A stretch of 64,000 nucleotides of DNA from CAVYXZ01 sp963772595. GTDB lineage: Bacteria > Chloroflexota > Anaerolineae > Aggregatilineales > Phototrophicaceae. Under the pieces are notes generated by a model that searched no databases, had not been told where the DNA came from, and saw only the letters and a program-made list of their open reading frames with translations. Positions 51,276 to 61,589 of the stretch are shown here, piece by piece (positions within the stretch are counted from its first letter, which is position 1; each line of letters starts with the position of its first letter). The DNA is taken from assembly GCA_963772595.1 (NCBI GenBank), contig CAVYXZ010000013.1, positions 310,001 to 374,000 of the forward strand. Reading direction: 5' to 3'. Made by a program: the position numbers and the translations under genes.

Positions 51276-52831
51276 GCGCCAGGATTTTCCAGCACGACGC
51301 GGATGCGGAAGGGCAGCAGCGGCATCCGCCCGAACCACTCCGGCGAGATTTGAATCTGTGGTGTGGAGCCTTCTTCCAGGTCCAGTTCGCGCAGCAGCAC
51401 CGTCAGCGCTTCGTCCAGCGAATGCCCGGCCAGCCGGTCTTGCAGGGCCGCCGGGTCGATCTGGGCCACGACCAGCCCCTGAGCGCCCAACGTGAAGTTC
51501 ACCTGTCCGTTTTGAAAAACGTTGGTCACTGGCCCGCGTTGATATTCAATGCTGTCCGGCAAGATGACGCGGCCTTCGGGAATCTGGTGCGCCAGGCGTG
51601 TGAAGGCGATCTGCTGGCCGAACTGCTCGTTGACGGCGGTGGCTTCGACGACAGCCTGCATGGTCAGGGTGAGCGTATCGGCGGCGTCACCGACCTGAGC
51701 GCTGAATTTCGTCCAGTCGCTGCGTTCTTCGGCGATACGAACCGTCTCTAGAATGAGAAACTGGGAGGGATCGAGCCGGGGCTGCATTTCCAGGAAGGCG
51801 CGGGCTTGCAACTGCTGGCGGACGGTGGCTTGCAGGCGGTCGTAGTCATCTTGCGTGACTGCGCCCAAAGTTCGGCTGCTGCCGCCGTAGGTCGGGTTGA
51901 CGTTGCGCACGGTCAGCCGGTCGGACAGATTGTCCGCGACGGTGTTAATCAGGCCGCTCTCGACATTGCCGATGCTGCCCGCCGAGCCAGGCAGGGCTTC
52001 GACCGGCACCTCAAGCTGCTGGCCGACCCCGCCGGGTAAGCTGGCGTTTTCCAGCGTGCGAAACTGGATCGGTGTACCGGCGCTGGTACTGACGGTGGTC
52101 CCGGCAGGGATGTTGATGCTGCTGGCGGTCTGATTCACGAAGATGACCGAGCCTTGCGCGGGAATATCGGCTAACTGCTGGACGCCGGAGGTCGGGATCG
52201 TGCCGGTCTCCTCGATGGTGACGCTCAGCAGCGTGGCCGGGATGATGCCGTTCTCGATGTCTACGGCGGGCGCATCCAGCTTCGCGGTAATATCGACGCT
52301 GACGCTGGTCTCTTCCTGAGCCGGTTGCAGCGTGACGGTTGCGCCCGGCAGGAAGATCAGCGCGACCGCGGCCAGCAGCACGATCACGATCAGGGTGACG
52401 ACGAAACGCAGACCCCAGCGGCGCAGGGCGGAGGTCTCAGATTCCTCACCTCGTACACGGCTGGCAACCGGCATCAGTTCTTCGGGGTCGGGCGTGTCTT
52501 TGCGGGGCCGCCAGAAGCGCTTGGAGAAAACTCCGCTGCGCCCGCGTTTCCAGCGGTGGCGTTCGCTCGCGCCGATGGTCTCGAAGGTGCTGATGTTCAG
52601 TTCGCCGGCGTGCTGGACCACTTTCGGATCGTGCGTCACCAGGGCGAGACGGATCCCCCGGCGAATGGCGTCGCGCTGGATGAGGACGAGGTCCAGTTTG
52701 CGGCTGAGGACCCTGCCGCTTTCCGGCCAGATGAGCAGGACCTGCTTGCGGTGGTGGAAGGACAGGCGGTCTTTAACCGACGAGACGTCGTCCCCTTCCT
52801 CAAGCTGGATGAACTCTGGCCGCTCTGACAT
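51272..52831 (-). CDS. Membrane-anchored baseplate J-like protein
   Basis: 519 residues. A cytoplasmic N-terminal domain of about 125 residues (Leu-Leu-Ile-Trp-Pro-Glu, Leu-Val-Thr-His-Asp-Pro) is followed by one membrane helix (about 140-162, ending in Leu-Pro-Gly-Ala). A long extracytoplasmic part then carries the baseplate J/gp47-like region (Gly-Ser-Val-Ile-Phe-Val-Asn-Gln-Thr, Ile-Pro-Ala-Gly-Thr-Thr-Val, Gly-Ser-Ala-Gly-Ser-Ile-Gly-Asn-Val). No phage or contractile-injection genes are near. Its place between alaS and ruvX, coupled to ruvX by a GTGA overlap and one base from alaS, suggests a conserved envelope function. The role is unknown. Confidence 0.72.
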   Translation of the reverse strand: MSERPEFIQLEEGDDVSSVKDRLSFHHRKQVLLIWPESGRVLSRKLDLVLIQRDAIRRGIRLALVTHDPKVVQHAGELNISTFETIGASERHRWKRGRSGVFSKRFWRPRKDTPDPEELMPVASRVRGEESETSALRRWGLRFVVTLIVIVLLAAVALIFLPGATVTLQPAQEETSVSVDITAKLDAPAVDIENGIIPATLLSVTIEETGTIPTSGVQQLADIPAQGSVIFVNQTASSINIPAGTTVSTSAGTPIQFRTLENASLPGGVGQQLEVPVEALPGSAGSIGNVESGLINTVADNLSDRLTVRNVNPTYGGSSRTLGAVTQDDYDRLQATVRQQLQARAFLEMQPRLDPSQFLILETVRIAEERSDWTKFSAQVGDAADTLTLTMQAVVEATAVNEQFGQQIAFTRLAHQIPEGRVILPDSIEYQRGPVTNVFQNGQVNFTLGAQGLVVAQIDPAALQDRLAGHSLDEALTVLLRELDLEEGSTPQIQISPEWFGRMPLLPFRIRVVLENPGA

Positions 52832-52832
52832 C

Positions 52833-55544
52833 TCAGGCCTGCACCGACTCCGCGATCAACTGGTGGGCGTGATCCAGCGCGGCGGACAGTTTGCTGGCGT
52901 CTTTGCCCCCAGCCTGCGCCAGATTGGGACGTCCACCGCCGCCGCCACCGACATCCCGTGCGATGGCCTTAATCAGATTCCCGGCGTGGAAGCCCTGTTT
53001 CGTCAGGTCATCGGTGACGGCAACCAGAAGCTGCGGCTGATCGTTGACGACCGTGCCCAGCACCAGCACGCCGCTGTCCACTTTGTTGCGGAACCAGTCG
53101 GACATCTCGCGCAGCGTATCCATCGGCATTTCATCCAGTTGAGCAATGAGCGTGGGGACCCCATTGACTGGTTCCATTGCGTCGATCAACTCGGCGAAGC
53201 GCTGGCGCGCGATGTCGCGGCGCAGCTTGTCGATTTCCTTCTTGCTGCTGGCAAGCTCATCCTGGAGCGCGCTGACCCGCTCGTCGCTGTGTTCAGGTGT
53301 TGTGCCTAACTGATGCGCGATGTGGTTGAGGCGGTCCAGGTTTTCATGCACATATTCGCGCGCGCCGCGTCCGGTCAAGGCTTCGATACGGCGGATGCCC
53401 GCGCTGACGCTGCCTTCGCTCACGATCAGCATCTGGCCGATTTCGCCGGTCTCGTGAACGTGAACGCCGCCGCAGAGTTCGTAGCTGTAGCGCGTGCCAT
53501 TGTCCGCGACCGTAATCGTGCGGACGCGGTCACCGTATTTCTCGCCGAAGAGGGCCATCGCGCCTTCGCCGCGTGCCTGTTCCAGCGGCTTTTCCTCAGC
53601 GCTCACCGGGTAGCTGTCCAGGATAACGTCGTTGACCTCGCCCTCGATGTGCCGCAATTCCTCCGGCGAGATTTTGCCATCATGGGCGAAGTCGAAGCGC
53701 AGTCGATCCGGCGCGACCAGCGAGCCGCGCTGCTGGACATGCGTGCCCAGAGTGTTGCGCAGCGCTGCGTGCAGCAGATGCGTAGCCGTATGATTGCGGG
53801 TGATGTCGGCCCGGCGTTCGGCATCGACTGAGGCCAGCACCTGATCGCCTTTGTGTGGCGTGCCCTCGATGACCTCGCCAATGTGAACGACAAGACCGCC
53901 CACAGGCCGCCGGGTGTCCTCGACTTCCATCAGCCACTGGTCCGCCTTGATCTGGCCGGTATCGCTGACCTGACCACCCGATTCGACGTAGAAGGGGGTG
54001 CTGGCGAGGATGACCTCCACGTGATCGCCTGCTATGGCGCTCTCGACAGGCCGCCCATCGCTGAGCAGGGCCAGGACCTGCGTCGCCACCTCGGTTGAAC
54101 CGTAGGGATCGTAGGCGACGCCGTTGGGTCCGACTGCGCCGCTGGACTTCAACTCGTCCAATACGGTCAGGTAAGCATCCTGAGAGGCGATCACGCCCAT
54201 TGCCTGGCCGCCGCCGCTGACCTCGGAGTGCATGCGTCTCTTCGCGCCGGAACGCCTCGACATCGACACCGAAACCGCGTTCTTCAGCAATGTCGCGGAT
54301 GACCTCGAAGGGCAGGCCGAGCGTGGCTTTCAGGTAGAAAGCCTGATCGCCGGGCAGTTCCGTCTCGCCGGAGTCTGCTCAGCGCGTTCAACATACCGTC
54401 CAGTTCGTCCAGGCCGCGATCCAGCGTGCGGCGGAAGCGCTGTTCCTCCTGCGTGATGACCTTCTTGATCGCCTCAGCGCGTTCGACCAGCTCCGTGTAA
54501 TGACCGCCCATGATGTCGATGACCACGTCGGCGATCTGTGCCAGGAAGGGGTCGTTGAAGCCCAGCTTGCGCCCGAAGCGTGCCGCGCGCCGGATCACCA
54601 GACGGCAGACCGAGTCGCGGCCTTTCGCGCCGGGCAGCACGCCGTCTGCGATCAGGAAGACCGCCGCCCGCATATGATCGGCGATGACGCGATACGGGAC
54701 GATGTTGGCGTCGCGTTCGGCGTCGGTATGGCCGGTCAGCTTCTGCACCGCCTCGATAATCGGCATGAAAAGATCAGTTTCGTAATTGGCCTCGACGCCC
54801 TGAATGACGCTGAGGACTCGCTCCAGGCCCAGGCCGGTATCGACGCCGGGAGCCGGCAGCGGATCGTCGAACTGGCCGGTATGTTCCGGGTCCGGCTGGG
54901 TGCGGTTGAACTGCATGAAGACCAGGTTCCAGAGTTCCAGGAAGCGGTCATCTTCGGCTTGCAGCATCGGGATGATGTCGACCACGCCCAGTTCGGGGGT
55001 CTTGTCCCAGTGAATCTCGCTGGTCGGGCCGCAGGGTCCGGTATCGGCCATCTGCCAGAAATTAGTCTTCGGCCCCATGCGCGCGACCCGCTGCGGGTCC
55101 ACACCGATGTCATTGACCCAGATGTCATAGGCTTCGTCGTCGTTTTCGTAGACGGTGAAGGCCAGACTGCTCGGCAGGCAGCCCGTAGGCTTGCGTGAGC
55201 AGATTATAGGCGAAGCGGATCGCATCGCGCTTGAAATAATCGCCGAAGCTGAAATTGCCCAGCATCTCGAAAAAGGTGTGGTGGCGTGGGGAAGGGCCGA
55301 CATTCTCCAGGTCGTTGTGCTTGCCGCTGACACGCATACATTTCTGCGCGGTGGTGGCGCGCTTGTAATCGCGTTTGTCCAGGCCCAGGAAAACGTCCTT
55401 AAACTGCACCATGCCCGCGTTGGTGAACAGCAGGGTAGGATCGTTGGCTGGGACGAGCGACGAGGAGGGGACTCGCTTGTGGTGCATTTCTTCAAAGAAG
55501 TCGAGAAAAGCCTCGCGCGCTTCGGCGGCGGTCATGTACTTCAT
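52833..55544 (-). CDS. alaS: Alanyl-tRNA synthetase, three frameshifts
   Basis: Class II synthetase charging tRNA-Ala. The N-terminal aminoacylation domain has Gly-Lys-His-Asn-Asp-Leu-Glu, His-His-Thr-Phe-Phe-Glu-Met-Leu-Gly-Asn-Phe-Ser-Phe, and Asp-Thr-Gly-Leu-Gly-Leu-Glu-Arg (motif 3). The editing domain has His-Thr-Ala-Thr-His-Leu-Leu-His and Cys-Gly-Gly-Val-His. The C-Ala domain ends in Gly-Gly-Gly-Gly-Gly-Arg-Pro-Asn-Leu-Ala-Gln-Ala-Gly-Gly. Shifts of +1 lie near 55165, 54371 and 54234. With three bases removed the product is 902 residues, a normal size. An essential single-copy gene is unlikely to be truly broken three times. Confidence 0.95.
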
Positions 55545-55669
55545 GAGGTGCAGTTTCCTTAATACTTGCTTTGAGTTTTGCTGGAATTATATTCGTGATA
55601 TTTTGACTTCACAAGGGATCATCGCTAACGCATAATGACTGGGGAAGACCAAACGAAGTGGAGGGTATT

Positions 55670-57868
55670 ATGCCGGTAGAGGTTCCAGCCGAAGCCCTGG
55701 ATGCAATAGTCGGGGCATACAGCGGGTCGCCCCGTGATGTCCTGGGACCCCACGCCGGGGGCGATGGCCGCGTGACTATTCGCGCCTTCCATCCCGGCCT
55801 TGAGCGTATTGCAGTGGTCAGCGGGGGCAAACAGTACCCCATGAAGCGCCTGCACGACGAGGGTCTGTACGAGGTCAGTCTGCCGGGCGCGTGGCCGGGG
55901 CTGGACTATCATTTTGAGGCGCTGCGCGCAGATGGCGAGGCGCTCACCTTTGCCGATCCCTACGCCTTTGCGCCGCTGCTGAGCGATTATGACCTCCACC
56001 TGTACGGCGAGGGACACCTGCATTACAGCTATGAGAAGCTGGGCGCGCAGATGCGTGAGGTCGAGGGGGTGCATGGCGTGAACTTCGCTGTCTGGGCACC
56101 GAACGCCTACCGCGTCAGTGTCATCGGCGATTTCAATGATTGGGATGTGCGCGTGCATCAGATGCAGCCGAACGCGCAAAGTGGGATCTGGGAGATATTC
56201 ATCCCTGGCGCGGAACCGGGAATGCACTACAAGTATGATATACGCTCGCATAACCAGGATTATCATGGCATCAAAGCCGACCCTTACGGCTTCTCGATGG
56301 AAGTGCGCCCGGAGACAGCGTCGATTGTGTACGACCAGTACCGCTATGATTGGCGTGATGAGGGCTGGATGGCGGCGCGGGCAGAAGGATCGCTGCTGGA
56401 GAAGCCGCTGGTCGATTTACGAGATGCACCTGGGGTCCTGGCGGCGCAGCGAAGACGGCAGACTTCCTGAGTTACGTTGAGATCGCGGCTCAGTTGGTCC
56501 CGTATATCAAAGACCTGGGTTACACGCACGTCGAACTGCTGCCGGTGGCTGAACATCCGCTGGATGCTTCCTGGGGCTATCAGGTGACCGGTTTCTATGC
56601 GCCGACCAGCCGCTATGGATCGCCGGACGATTTCAAGTACTTTGTCGATACGCTGCACCAGAATGGCATCGGCGTGATTGTCGACTGGGTCCCGGCGCAC
56701 TTCCCGAAGGACGGCTTCTCGCTCAGCTATTTTGACGGCACGCATCTGTATAACCACGAGGATCCGCGGCGCGGTGAGCACCCGGATTGGGGCACCTACA
56801 TTTTCAATTATGGGCGCAATGAGGTGCGCAACTTCATCATCTCCAACGGCCTGTTCTGGCTGAAGGAGTATCACATCGATGGGCTGCGCGTCGATGCGGT
56901 CTCGTCGATGCTGTATCTCAGCTTCGGGCGCGAAGAGGGCGAGTGGCTGCCGAATGACGTACGGCGGTGCTGAAAATCTGGAAGCGATAGACTTTCTGCG
57001 CGAGTTCAACGAGATTGCGCACGCGCGAAGCTCCCGGTGCGGTGACGATGGCTGAGGAATCTGTCGGCCTGGCCGATGGTGTCGCGGCCCGCTTACGTCG
57101 GTGGCCTGGGTTTCACCTTCAAGTGGAACATGGGCTGGATGCACGACACCCTGGATTACATGCAAGCTGGATCCGATCTTCCGGCGCTTTGAGCACAACA
57201 AGATCACGTTTTCGCTCATGTACGCCTTTACCGAGAATTTCGTGCTGTCGCTGTCGCATGACGAGGTCGTGCATCTCAAAGGCTCGATGCTGACCAAGAT
57301 GGGCGGCTATGGCATGCAGAAGTTCGATTCGCTGCGCCTGCTCTATGGCTATCAGTGGACGCATCCGGGCAAGAAGCTGCTGTTCATGGGGCAGGAGTTC
57401 GGCCAGTGGCGCGAATGGAGCGAGGAACGCTCGCTCGATTGGGATCATCTCGATTATGCACCGCACGCCGGAGTGTTGGCCTGGCTGCGCGATCTGAACC
57501 GGGTGTACCAGGAGCAGCCCGCGTTGTATGAGCGTGATTTTGAATGGGAAGGCTTCCGCTGGATTGACGCTAACGATGCCGAAAACAGCGTGCTGACCTA
57601 TATGCGCTTTGCCAAAGACCCTTCGGATTTCGTAGTGGTGGCCTGTAACTTCACGCCCATCACGCGCACGAATTATCGCATCGGCGTGCCTGAGCCGGGC
57701 TTTTATGCGGAAATCCTCAACAGCGATGCAGCGGCCTATAATGGCAGCAATGTGGGCAACATGGGCGGCGTCGAAAGTGAACCTTATAGCAGTCACGGCT
57801 ATGCGCAAAGCCTGCAAATCACGCTGCCGCCGCTGGGAATCGTGGTGTTCAAAGTGAGCAGAGCCTGA
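55670..57868 (+). CDS. glgB: 1,4-alpha-glucan branching enzyme, six frameshifts
   Basis: Glycogen branching enzyme (GH13). An N-terminal CBM48 region (residues 30-120) is followed by a second beta-sandwich and the TIM barrel. Barrel motifs: Ile-Tyr-Glu-Met-His-Leu-Gly-Ser-Trp, Glu-His-Pro-Leu-Asp-Ala-Ser-Trp-Gly-Tyr-Gln, the nucleophile Asp in Gly-Leu-Arg-Val-Asp-Ala-Val, the acid Glu in Met-Ala-Glu-Glu-Ser, and Leu-Ser-His-Asp-Glu-Val-Val-His. The frame shifts +1 near 56414, 56463, 56958, 57025, 57063 and 57166. Corrected length 730 residues. GGAGGG sits before the ATG at 55670. No other glycogen genes are adjacent. Confidence 0.93.
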
Positions 57869-57933
57869 CCGCGAAGAGGACCGCTGTGTTATACTCTGGG
57901 GCAGGCGCAGCAGCAGAATGAAGGATAGGTTTC

Positions 57934-59196
57934 ATGGTTTCGGTTGAGATCAAAAAAGCAAGTATCGACGAGCAGATGGAAGTGCTGATGTCCGGCACGG
58001 AATATGGTGATCCGCAGACGAAGGACAGCGATGGCGGCGGAACTGCGCGAGCGCCTGATCGACGCTGAAACGCCGGGGCCAGCCGCTGCGGGTCTATTCC
58101 GGTTTCGACCCGCGCAAGCCGGATTTGCACCTGGGGCACACGATTCCGATGCGCAAGCTGCGCCAGTTCCAGGAGTTCGGCCACGATGTTACTTTTCTGG
58201 TCGGGCACCTTCACCAGCCTGATCGGCGATCCCTCGCACGAGGACAAGGCGCGCGAACAACTCACCCGTGAGGAGGTTGAGGACAACGCCCGGACTTATG
58301 CCGAGCAGGCCTTCAAGATTCTGGACCCGGAACTGACGCGGGTGCGCTATAACGACGAGTGGCTGTCCTCGCTGGATTTCGCCGACATTATCCGGCTGGC
58401 AAGCAACTTCACCGTGCAGCAGTTTCTGACGCGCGATAACTTCCGCAACCGGCTGGACGCGGACGAGCCGATCTACCTGCACGAGTTGTTCTACGGCCTG
58501 ATGCAGGGCTACGATGCCGTCGCGCAGGAAGCTGATGTGCAGGTGGGCGGCCAGGATCAGTTGTTCAACATCCTCGTCGCCGGGCGCAAACTTGCAGCAG
58601 GGCATGGGCCAGAAGCCGCAGGTTGCCATCATCATGGGTGAGAGCCTGCCGGGGACGGATGGCGAGATCAAGATGAGCAAGAGCCTGGGCAATCACATCC
58701 CGCTGATGGGTGAGGCCTGGGACATGTTCGGCAAGGTGATGAGCGTGCCGGACAAGGCCATGCCGGTCTATCACAAGCTGATTCTGGGCTGGACGCCGAC
58801 GCAGATCAGCGAACTCGAAGCCGGACTCGCCAACGGCGCGCTGCACCCCAACGAAGTCAAGATTGAAGCTGGCACACGAGATCGTCAGCATTTTCCACAG
58901 CCCGGACGAGGCCGAAGCCGCTCGCAAGCGCTGGGACGAGGTGTTCCGCGGCGGCAGTGGCATCCCGGACGACATCCCCGAAGAAGTGCTGGCTGCCCCG
59001 GAGCGGGTGCTCGATATTTTGCGCCGGCTGGAGATGGTCAGCAGCGGCGGCGAAGCCAAACGGCTGATGAAGGGCGGCGGAATCCGGCTCAACGAGGAAC
59101 AGGTTACCGATCCGCAGGCCGAGGTCACACTGGATATGCTGCCGGCAGTGCTTCAGGTGGGCAAGCGCAAATTTGTGCGGCTGGTCAGCCCGCTGA
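57934..59196 (+). CDS. tyrS: Tyrosyl-tRNA synthetase, six frameshifts
   Basis: Class I synthetase charging tRNA-Tyr. The ATP-binding HIGH-type motif reads Asp-Leu-His-Leu-Gly-His-Thr, and the KMSKS loop reads Lys-Met-Ser-Lys-Ser-Leu-Gly-Asn. Gly-Gly-Gln-Asp-Gln-Leu-Phe-Asn and Ile-Gly-Asp-Pro-Ser are also present, and an S4-type RNA-binding tail (Gly-Gly-Gly-Ile-Arg-Leu-Asn-Glu-Glu-Gln) follows. The split KMSKS form and absence of CP1 extension suit the TyrRZ group. Shifts of +1 lie near 58024, 58078, 58205, 58593, 58866 and in a C triplet at 59189-59191. Removing six bases gives 418 residues ending at the TGA 59194-59196. Confidence 0.93.
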
Positions 59197-60188
59197 TTTT
59201 CAGGACCGCTGCGCCGTTGATCTCGCTGGCCTTGACACGCTGCAAGGCCTCGTTGGCCGCATCCAGATCGTATATCTCGACATTGCTGTGAATCGGGATC
59301 TCCGCCGCGAGCGGGAGAAATTCTTCGGCGTCCTGGCGGGTGACGTTGGCGACGCTGCGAATGGTGCGTTCGTCCCACAGCAGACTGTAGGGCATTTCGG
59401 GGATATTGCTCATGTGGATGGCGTTGATGCACAGGGTCCCGGCTTTGCGCAGATGACCCAGCGCCAGCGGCACGATCCAGCCTGCCGGGGCGAAGATGAT
59501 CGAGCGGTCGAGTTTGTGCGGTGGTTCGTCGTGGGCATCGCCGGTCCAGGCCGCGCCCAGTTCGCGGGCATAGCTGCTTGTGTTCCTCGCTGCGCGTGAA
59601 GACGTAGACCTCACAGCCCCAGTGCCGCGCGACTTGCACGATAATGTGGCCGCTGGCCCCGAAGCCGTAGATGCCCAGGCGTTCGCCCGGCTTCAGATCA
59701 GAGAGGCGTACCGAGCGGTAGCCGACGATCCCGGCACAGAGCAGCGGCGCGACTTCGGCGTCGGAAAACTGGTCGGGCAGCGAAACGGCGAAATCTTCCG
59801 GGACGGTGGTGTATTCGGCATAGCCGCCCTGGGCCGTGTAGCCGGTGAAGGTCGCGTTGGGACAGAGGTTTTCATGGTCGCTCTGGCAGTACTGGCAGGT
59901 GCCGTCGGCACTGTGCAGCCAGGGCACACCAACACGCGCACCGATTTCAAAGCGAGTCGCGCCTTCGCCACGCTCGACCACTTCGCCAACAATCTCGTGG
60001 CCGGGGATCAGCGGCAGTGTCGGCTCCGGCAGTTCGCCTTCGATGACGTGCAGGTCGGTATGGCAAATTCCGCAGCAGCGGACGTGCAGCAGGATTTCAC
60101 CGGGCGCGGGTTTCGGGCGGGGAATGTCTTCCAGGACCAGCGGAGCGCTGGCGATGGGGGCCGTTTTATGCAGCCGCTGTGCTTGCAT
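59185..60188 (-). CDS. Zinc-dependent alcohol dehydrogenase, two frameshifts
   Basis: Medium-chain dehydrogenase interconverting alcohols and aldehydes. Catalytic zinc site Cys-Gly-Ile-Cys-His-Thr-Asp-Leu-His and Gly-His-Glu-Ile-Val-Gly. Structural zinc lobe with Cys-Gln-Tyr-Cys, a lone His and Cys-Pro. NAD site Gly-Phe-Gly-Ala-Ser-Gly. A +1 shift near 59571 separates Lys-Gln from Ala-Arg-Glu-Leu-Gly-Ala. A second, the extra C at 59189-59191 shared with tyrS, hides the natural stop: without it the protein ends Val-Leu-Lys-Ile-Ser-Gly, 333 residues. The cyclic-nucleotide-binding gene is four bases upstream. Confidence 0.92.
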
Positions 60189-60192
60189 CGCG

Positions 60193-60675
60193 TTATTCGG
60201 GGCGGCCCCAGGTCAACTGCTCGCGGATCAGCAGGCCAGAGCTGCGCATTTTCATGGCGAGATCGGCGGCGAGATTGCGCATCAGGCGGTAGCCTAGCTG
60301 GGGGTAGGTGTCGCAGAGCAGCATGAGCTTCTCGCGCGGGATGACGATCAGATGGGTCTCGGCATCCGAGGAACGGGCACCGGCGGAGCGATTGCCTTCA
60401 TCGACCAGGGCGACCTCGCCGAAGGATTGACCGCGCCGCAGGGTGCTGATGATCTCTTCCTTCTTTTCGGTTTTGCCGAGCAGTGAGGGGTCGATGATGA
60501 TCTCGACTTCTCCATCGGCGATGACGTACAATTCGTCACCGGGGCTGTTTTCTGCGAAAATCATGTCCCCCTCGCCGTAATGGTTCTCCTCGCAGATTGA
60601 GGCGACCAGTTCGAGATGGGTGTTCGAGAGTTCGTAGAAAATGTCAGCCTGCTTGAGAATGGTAATGATGGACAT
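60193..60675 (-). CDS. Cyclic nucleotide-binding (CRP-like) domain protein without HTH
   Basis: 160 residues from the ATG at 60675. A single cNMP-binding beta-roll: Phe-Ala-Glu-Asn-Ser-Pro-Gly-Asp-Glu-Leu-Tyr-Val-Ile-Ala-Asp-Gly-Glu-Val, the phosphate-binding cassette Ser-Phe-Gly-Glu-Val-Ala-Leu-Val-Asp, and Arg-Ser-Ala in the place of the usual Arg-Ser/Thr-Ala. The C-terminal helices lack a DNA-binding domain. It may sense a cyclic nucleotide and act by protein contact. The alcohol dehydrogenase gene follows after four bases, suggesting linked expression. Confidence 0.82.
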   Translation of the reverse strand: MSIITILKQADIFYELSNTHLELVASICEENHYGEGDMIFAENSPGDELYVIADGEVEIIIDPSLLGKTEKKEEIISTLRRGQSFGEVALVDEGNRSAGARSSDAETHLIVIPREKLMLLCDTYPQLGYRLMRNLAADLAMKMRSSGLLIREQLTWGRPE

Positions 60676-60758
60676 CACCCGCCTCCTCGTGCGCATGTGT
60701 TTGATGCATTCTATCATAGGTACCAGCGCTTTGCACCTGACCACAGGGTATTCGACGC

Positions 60759-61574
60759 ATGAACGACTTTACGATTGATGAATTAATTTCGGTTTGCATC
60801 TCGCGGCAGGTGGTGGATGGCGAGGTGCTGGCGCAGGGCATCAACACGCCGCTGGTGATGGCAGGCTTCATCCTGGCGCAGTGTACTCACGCGCCGAATG
60901 TGCGTTTTGCTTCGGCCATCGGGCAGTCGATCTGCCAGGATTGGGCACCGCTGGGCGTGGGCCGGGTGGAAGACCTGTGGCTGGGTAAGTCGCTGATTCA
61001 CGTGGGATTCGCTGCTGCCGCCGCTGAACTTCTGCCCGCCTACAATCCGAAAGAGTTCTTCCGTCCGGCGCAGGTGGACCCGCTGGGGAATTTCAACAAC
61101 ATCGCCATCGGCAAAGATTATGAACATCCCCGTCTGCGCCTGCCGGGCAGCGGAGGAATCCCTGATGTCACGCCCACTTCAGATCACATTTACCTTTATG
61201 TCCCGCGCCACTCGCGCATTACCTTTGTCGAGACGGTCGATTACGTCAGTGGGATGGGTCACGTGCCGCAGCGGACACGCGGGCAGGGCGTGCAGTATCT
61301 GGTCAGTGACTTCGGGCAGTTCGATTGGGCCAATGGCCGGATGCGCCTGACCAGCATTCATCCTGGCGTGGCTCTGGAACGCATCCAGCGGAAGACGGGC
61401 TTTGAGTTAGCGATTGCGCCTGACCTGCATGAGACACCGCCGCCGACTGCTGAGGAGATTCGCCTGCTGCGCGAAGACATTGATCCGCTAGGCGTGCGCA
61501 AGCTGGAGATGCTGGGCGGCAGTGCCCGCAAGGACCTTTTGAGGGCAATCTTGGCACAAGAAAATGCGCTGTGA
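60759..61574 (+). CDS. CoA-transferase beta subunit (GctB/IpdB-like), without an alpha partner
   Basis: 271 residues. Family I CoA-transferase fold. The order Thr-His-Ala-Pro-Asn, Asp-Pro-Leu-Gly-Asn-Phe-Asn-Asn, Pro-Arg-Leu-Arg-Leu-Pro-Gly-Ser-Gly-Gly, Phe-Val-Glu-Thr-Val-Asp-Tyr-Val, Leu-Val-Ser-Asp-Phe-Gly-Gln-Phe, Ser-Ile-His-Pro-Gly-Val and Asp-Pro-Leu-Gly-Val-Arg-Lys follows glutaconate CoA-transferase subunit B and its relative IpdB (a ring-opening hydrolase subunit in steroid breakdown). The alpha subunit that normally precedes it is missing: the upstream gene is divergent and unrelated. It could pair with a subunit encoded elsewhere. Function beyond acyl-CoA chemistry is open. Confidence 0.8.
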   Translation: MNDFTIDELISVCISRQVVDGEVLAQGINTPLVMAGFILAQCTHAPNVRFASAIGQSICQDWAPLGVGRVEDLWLGKSLIHVGFAAAAAELLPAYNPKEFFRPAQVDPLGNFNNIAIGKDYEHPRLRLPGSGGIPDVTPTSDHIYLYVPRHSRITFVETVDYVSGMGHVPQRTRGQGVQYLVSDFGQFDWANGRMRLTSIHPGVALERIQRKTGFELAIAPDLHETPPPTAEEIRLLREDIDPLGVRKLEMLGGSARKDLLRAILAQENAL

Positions 61575-61589
61575 TTGGGTTCTACGAAC

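Noticed and set aside
51276..51338. A longer N-terminus for RuvX
   Set aside because: It would overlap the upstream gene by 67 bases; the GTG at 51275 begins just before the conserved core and forms a standard GTGA overlap.
57934..59196. Programmed +1 ribosomal frameshifting as the cause of the tyrS breaks
   Set aside because: Six sites in one synthetase would cut yield drastically; no common slippery codon or stop-codon signal is present at the sites, and one site corrects two opposite-strand genes at once.
52833..59196. A pseudogene region (alaS, glgB, tyrS, adh)
   Set aside because: Residues are conserved on both sides of every break, lengths become normal after one-base corrections, and two genes are essential.
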